Source: Acidobacteriota bacterium
GTDB lineage: Bacteria > Actinomycetota > Acidimicrobiia > Spongiisociales > UBA5794
Reading direction: 5' to 3'
NCBI GenBank assembly: GCA_022566415.1
Contig: JADFIY010000004.1
Coordinates: 1 to 37,978, forward strand
DNA: 37,978 nt
A program made the translations under genes and the position numbers. Shown here in pieces: positions 34,288 through 37,978 of this stretch. The notes under the pieces are model-generated. The model did not search any database. It saw only the letters and a program-made list of their open reading frames with translations, and was not told where the DNA came from. The number at the start of each line of letters is the position of its first letter. Within the stretch, counting starts at the first letter, position 1.

Positions 34288-35487
34288 TCACACGGGTGTA
34301 ACGCCGGGTGGTGCCGAGCTGGTGCTATAGGCTCCGGTGGCCCACACCAACGTCGCCCCGAGCAATGGGAACAACGGGCTCCAGCCCAGCGTCGAGGCCG
34401 CCAGCTGCGTGTACGACAAGACGACGAAGGTGGTCAGCGCGTACCAGCCGGTGGCGGTTTTGCCCTCGATGGCGGCGCCGAATGCCACTAGGCCGAGGGC
34501 TGCGTCGTAATACAACGCCGAGGGAGCGACGATGACAATGACCGGAGCCGCCATCGCCACCGCAACGGTGGTCAGCCCCCGGCGCCACCAGAACACTGCG
34601 GCCACAGCAGCGGCGGCCACGATGCTCAATCCGGCCAGCACGAACGCTTCCGGCTGTCCGAGCAGGTTCTGCCACCAACCCGCGGCCGACACCATCAGGT
34701 CGCCGTTGACCGCGAGATTGACGTCGTTGAACGGGGCTACCTGCTCGAGCCAGTCCTGCACCCAGCCCAAGCCCAGCATGGCGGCTCCGGCCAGGTACAG
34801 GCCCGCCGCCCCAAAGGCCCACCACTTGACGATGCGCCAGCGGCGGGCGACGACCACGAAAACCAGCAGTGACAGTCCGAACTGTGGTTTGTACAACAAG
34901 GCGGACAACGCCAGCCCTGCAGCCAGGTCCCGTTCATCTTCGGCGAAGCGCCAAACAGCCACGATCAACAACAACGTCAACGGCGTGTTTTGCCCTCCCA
35001 ACACCGAGCGCAACATCGGGTAGCTGGCCAGTAGGACGGCAAGTGCTGCGATCTTGCGGTCTGTGCTGGCGAGTAATCGCGGGAGGAGCGGGGCAGCGAG
35101 CTGGATCGCCAACCACAGCGCCACTATCAGCAGGAGCGCATGGACGAGGAACGCCGCCCTGAACGGAAGTACGGAAAGGGCGGCGTAGGGATAGGCGTAG
35201 TAGGGCGGATAGGCGAAGTAGAGAAACCCGGTGTCGTCGCCAAATAGGTCCGCCTGTACCTCCGCCTGTAGTGCGGGGTCGTACAGCCGATCCCCGTCGC
35301 CTCGTGCAACGATGGAACCGGCCCCGTAGAAAGAAGGAAAATCGCCGCCCAGACGCCCGGTCGCGGTTCCGGCACCACTGCCGAAGATGGTGCCGGCAAC
35401 GAGAACCACCAGCACCGCACCCAGGAACGCTCGCGGATACGCCCGTAGGCGAAAAGACCCCGGTGGCGCTGGCTCGGCCTCTGACAT
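34288..35487 (-). CDS. GT87-family membrane mannosyltransferase-like protein
   Basis: The 399-residue product has about eleven spans and the DUF2029/GT87 loop [20 protein letters not shown] followed by RLYDP, with [11 protein letters not shown] after it. GT87 members (for example mycobacterial PimE and AftC relatives) use polyprenyl-phospho-sugars to build lipomannan or arabinan. The gene lies between uvrB and uvrA, an unrelated insertion in the excision-repair pair. It is a second GT-C-type gene within 5 kb of the plus-strand one. Confidence 0.82.
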   Translation of the reverse strand: MSEAEPAPPGSFRLRAYPRAFLGAVLVVLVAGTIFGSGAGTATGRLGGDFPSFYGAGSIVARGDGDRLYDPALQAEVQADLFGDDTGFLYFAYPPYYAYPYAALSVLPFRAAFLVHALLLIVALWLAIQLAAPLLPRLLASTDRKIAALAVLLASYPMLRSVLGGQNTPLTLLLIVAVWRFAEDERDLAAGLALSALLYKPQFGLSLLVFVVVARRWRIVKWWAFGAAGLYLAGAAMLGLGWVQDWLEQVAPFNDVNLAVNGDLMVSAAGWWQNLLGQPEAFVLAGLSIVAAAAVAAVFWWRRGLTTVAVAMAAPVIVIVAPSALYYDAALGLVAFGAAIEGKTATGWYALTTFVVLSYTQLAASTLGWSPLFPLLGATLVWATGAYSTSSAPPGVTPV

Positions 35488-35518
35488 CGGGACTACGGTA
35501 CCCGCAGGGTTCTCCCGG

Positions 35519-37543
35519 TCAGTGCGCCGCTTCGGCGAGGTCGCTCAGCTCACGCTTGAGGTCGTTTACCTCGTCCCTGAGACGCGCCGCGTATTCGAAG
35601 CGAAGGTCTGCGGCGGCCTCGTGCATCTCCTCCTCGAGGCTCTGGATGAGCCTGCGCAAATCGGGCTCTGTGAGGTCGAGCGGCTCCCTCCTCCTCAGCT
35701 CCTGCGCCCGCCGGTCCCCTGCTGGAGCCTGGCGAGTCTGGATCAGCTCGAGGATGTCCGACACCTTCTTCCTGATCGTCTGAGGATCGATGCCGTGCTC
35801 TTCGTTGAACGCAAGCTGGCGCGCCCGCCGCCTGTTGGTTTCATGGAGCGCCCGTTGCATCGATTTGGTCACCTCGTCCGCATACATCACCACCGCCCCA
35901 TCGACGTTTCTCGATGCCCGCCCAATCGTCTGCACCAGGCTGGTCTCGGAGCGGAGGAAGCCCTCTTTGTCCGCATCGAGGATCGCAACCAGCGACACCT
36001 CGGGAAGGTCAAGGCCCTCGCGCAGCAGGTTCACCCCGATCAAGACGTCGTACTCCCCCAGGCGAAGGTCTCTGAGGATCTGCACTCGCTCGAGGGTGTC
36101 GATGTCGCTGTGCAGGTATCGCGCCTTGAGCCCCATCTCCAGCAGGTATTCCGCCAGGTCTTCTGCCATCTTCTTGGTGAGTGTCGTCACCAGAACTCTT
36201 TGATCGGCGATAGCCCGCTCCTGCACCTCGGCAACGAGGTCATCGATCTGACCCTTGGTTGGCCGGACGATGACCTCGGGATCGACCAGCCCGGTCGGGC
36301 GGATGATCTGCTCGACCACGGCTGCTGACTCACGCCGTTCCCAGTCGCTCGGCGTTGCCGACAGCAGAATCGCTTGGTCGGTCTTCTCGTACCACTCCTC
36401 GAAGGTCAGCGGACGGTTGTCTATCGCAGAAGGAAGGCGGAAGCCGTGGGCGACGAGCACGTCCTTTCTGCTTCGATCCGCTGCGTGTTGCCCGTGGATC
36501 TGGGGGATCGTCACATGGCTTTCGTCGATGATCGTGAGGTAGTCGCTCGGAAAGTAGTCGAGCAAGGTGTACGGTGCCTCGCCTGGTTCCCTGCCATCGA
36601 GGAACCGCGAATAGTTCTCAATCCCAGAGCAGAAACCAACCTCGCGCATCATCTCCAGGTCGTAGGCGGTGCGCATGCGAAGCCGCTGGGCCTCGAGATG
36701 CTTGCCTTGGCGCTCCAGCAGTCCGAGCTGGTCGGCGAGCTCGTCTTCGATCCCACCCAGAGCCTTCTCCATTCGCGCCCGCGACGTCACATAGTGACTG
36801 GCCGGGTAGACCCACAGTTCGTTGAGCTCATCGATGACCTCCCCGGTGACCGGGTTCATACGAAGAATGCGTTCAACCTCGTCTCCCCAGTACTCGACCC
36901 TGTAGATCGTCTCCTCGTACGAGGGAAATACCTCGAGGGTGTCGCCCTTGACCCGGAACTTGCCGCGAGTGAGGCTCACTTCGTTTCGCTCGTACTGGAT
37001 GTCGACGAGCCGTTCGATCGCAGCCTGCAGGGGGTATTCAACGCCTGCGACCAACCGCAGTACCTGGCCCTCGTATTGCTCGGGTGACCCCAGCCCATAG
37101 ATAGCCGAGACCGAGGCCACGATGATCACATCTCTTCTGGTGAGCAACGCCGCCGTCGCCGAGTGGCGGAGCCGGTCGATCTCGTCGTTGACCGTCGACT
37201 CCTTCTCTATATAGGTGTCGGTCTGCGCGATGTACGCCTCCGGTTGGTAATAGTCGTAGTAGGACACGAAGTACTCGACGCGGTTCTCGGGGAAGAACTG
37301 GCGGTAATCGTTGGCCAGCTGAGCGCCAAGCGCCTTGTTCGGAGCCAGTATCAGCGTCGGTTTCTGCACCTGCTCGATGGTCCACGCCACCGTGGCTGAT
37401 TTGCCGGAGCCGGTGATTCCGAGAAGCGTCTGGAACCGGTCGCCGCGGCGGATCCCCTCGGTCAGCTTGGCGATGGCCTCTGGCTGATCGCCCGCGGGCT
37501 CGAAGTCGGAATGGACGCGGAAGGGTCGGGTCTCGATTGGCAC
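35519..37543 (-). CDS. uvrB: UvrB, excision nuclease helicase subunit B
   Basis: UvrB verifies damage with its beta-hairpin and recruits UvrC. I choose GTG at 37543, giving 674 residues starting with [20 protein letters not shown] close to the family start; an upstream GTG at 37618 would add 25 residues encoded by heptamer-repeat DNA. Motifs: GITGSGKS (42-49), the hairpin [40 protein letters not shown], and [17 protein letters not shown] with [11 protein letters not shown]. The C-terminal UVR motif ([20 protein letters not shown]) would pair with UvrC. Confidence 0.96.
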   Translation of the reverse strand: MPIETRPFRVHSDFEPAGDQPEAIAKLTEGIRRGDRFQTLLGITGSGKSATVAWTIEQVQKPTLILAPNKALGAQLANDYRQFFPENRVEYFVSYYDYYQPEAYIAQTDTYIEKESTVNDEIDRLRHSATAALLTRRDVIIVASVSAIYGLGSPEQYEGQVLRLVAGVEYPLQAAIERLVDIQYERNEVSLTRGKFRVKGDTLEVFPSYEETIYRVEYWGDEVERILRMNPVTGEVIDELNELWVYPASHYVTSRARMEKALGGIEDELADQLGLLERQGKHLEAQRLRMRTAYDLEMMREVGFCSGIENYSRFLDGREPGEAPYTLLDYFPSDYLTIIDESHVTIPQIHGQHAADRSRKDVLVAHGFRLPSAIDNRPLTFEEWYEKTDQAILLSATPSDWERRESAAVVEQIIRPTGLVDPEVIVRPTKGQIDDLVAEVQERAIADQRVLVTTLTKKMAEDLAEYLLEMGLKARYLHSDIDTLERVQILRDLRLGEYDVLIGVNLLREGLDLPEVSLVAILDADKEGFLRSETSLVQTIGRASRNVDGAVVMYADEVTKSMQRALHETNRRRARQLAFNEEHGIDPQTIRKKVSDILELIQTRQAPAGDRRAQELRRREPLDLTEPDLRRLIQSLEEEMHEAAADLRFEYAARLRDEVNDLKRELSDLAEAAH

Positions 37544-37584
37544 TGCGGGTTCAAAACTAGCGACGGCGGGCGACAAGTTCTGCT

Positions 37585-37692
37585 GAGTGCCGAGTGGAGG
37601 TCGCCGGTCCCCGGTCACCGGCAGGACACGCAGCGTGAAGACGAACCAATTCGATTCGGGCCGGGGGCCTGGAGGCTGGACACCGGGGGCCT
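37585..37692. repeat. Heptanucleotide arrays upstream of uvrB, GGTCNCC and GAGGCTG types
   Basis: Units GAGTGCC, GAGTGGA, GGTCGCC, GGTCCCC, GGTCACC, GGCAGGA start at 37585 and step by 7. A second set, GGGCCTG, GAGGCTG, GACACCG, GGGGCCT, occupies 37665-37692 and runs into the stop codon of the coaE-like ORF (37691-37693). These fill most of the 147-base gap. Confidence 0.75.
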
Positions 37693-37936
37693 ACTCCCCT
37701 ACCAGTCTGTCCCACAGCGCCCTCACCTGTGCAGCCAGCTCTTCCTTGGTTCCCTCATTCACGATCACGTCATCGGCCCACAGCAGCCACACCTCGCGAT
37801 CCGCCTGGGCGGCAGCGCGGCGCCGAACGTCGGCCTCGTCGGCTCCGCGGGCAACGGCCTTACGCTTCAGTTCATCGATCGTCACAAAGACGTAAGGCGG
37901 CAGGGCCTTCAGACATTGGGAGGTTTCAAACGCCAT
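37691..37936 (-). pseudogene. Chimeric ORF: LL-DAP aminotransferase-like start joined to dephospho-CoA kinase (CoaE) C-terminus
   Basis: The 81-residue ORF has an AAGGA seven bases before its ATG and an in-frame stop just upstream, so it is not the tail of a longer frame. Residues 1-32 (LKALPPYVFVTIDELKRKA then VARGAD) read like the N-terminus of DapL-type aminotransferases, which continue with VIDLGIGDPD. From about residue 33 (EADVRRRAAAQADREVW, then WADDVIVNEGTKEELAAQ) it reads like the end of CoaE. coaE normally lies just upstream of uvrB in Actinomycetota, so the 3' part is at its native place. The CoaE P-loop is missing, so it cannot be a working kinase. Either a real recombination or an assembly chimera. 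Confidence 0.6.
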
Positions 37937-37978
37937 GGATCATCCTTAACTTTCGCTTCGTGGAGCGAGGCTCCGGCT

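Noticed and set aside
34217-34291. Longer UvrA start at 34291
   Set aside because: The added residues are basic and unconserved and overlap the neighbouring stop; GTG 34216 gives the family N-terminus.
37544-37618. Extended N-terminus of UvrB from GTG 37618
   Set aside because: The extra 25 residues are encoded by heptamer-repeat DNA and do not fit the family N-terminus, which begins shortly before the EPAGDQP-type motif.

Overview
The window reads as a chromosomal segment of a high-GC actinobacterium, most likely from Acidimicrobiia or a neighbouring deep branch. The evidence is a Pup-proteasome locus (dop and the ARC/Mpa ATPase), the actinobacterial uvrC-rapZ-yvcK-gap-pgk-tpiA-secG order, a coaE-like remnant before uvrB, and many GTG/TTG starts with ATGA or GTGA overlaps. 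The lineage below phylum level is inference. About 30 protein genes and one tRNA can be supported. Most lie on the minus strand; only the ceramidase-like/dehydratase pair, the ferredoxin-reductase-like gene and one membrane glycosyltransferase-like gene lie on the plus strand.

Layout. 1-2946 (minus): ARC/Mpa followed by dop, which runs off the left edge. 3183-5954 (minus): a coiled-coil protein, a BON/OmpA envelope protein, then a chain of five very small genes, four of them membrane proteins and three linked by stop/start overlaps; a hairpin terminator follows. 6099-7714 (plus): CREST/ceramidase-like membrane hydrolase overlapping a PLP ammonia-lyase. 7768-12439 (minus): lipoprotein, ThiI, a Rieske-ThDP fusion enzyme and a cupin. 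Divergent from these is a large FNR-type flavoprotein (12583-13863). 14035-14118: tRNA-Leu(GAG). 14207-20742 (minus): a complete peptide-type ABC importer with a strong terminator after its binding protein. 20823-25424 (minus): secG, gpmA, an unknown gene, tpiA, pgk, gap. 25449-29381 (minus): yvcK, rapZ, uvrC. 29524-31430: divergent methyltransferase and membrane protein. 31391-37543 (minus): uvrA, a GT87-like protein, uvrB. 37691-37936: a short ORF that looks like the start of an LL-diaminopimelate aminotransferase joined to the end of dephospho-CoA kinase.

Functionally the window combines excision repair (UvrABC), lower glycolysis from triose phosphate to 2-phosphoglycerate, control of cell-envelope precursor flow (RapZ, YvcK), peptide import, protein export (SecG) and Pup-proteasome turnover. 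whiA, normally between yvcK and gap, is absent.

The most unusual structure is non-coding. Many intergenic gaps carry short arrays of degenerate tandem repeats with a unit of exactly 7 bp. The word differs from locus to locus (CGTAATA, TCGCAAG, CTGAAGA, GTCATCA, GGTCNCC and others). One array nearly always touches or closely follows a stop codon or the tRNA 3' end, and a second, often inverted, array lies further on. This recalls the heptanucleotide STRR repeats of cyanobacteria, but I know of no description of this arrangement in Actinomycetota. Other points for a second look are the Rieske-ThDP fusion, the terminal chimera, the micro-protein chain, an insertion in GAPDH and a 70-bp direct repeat.
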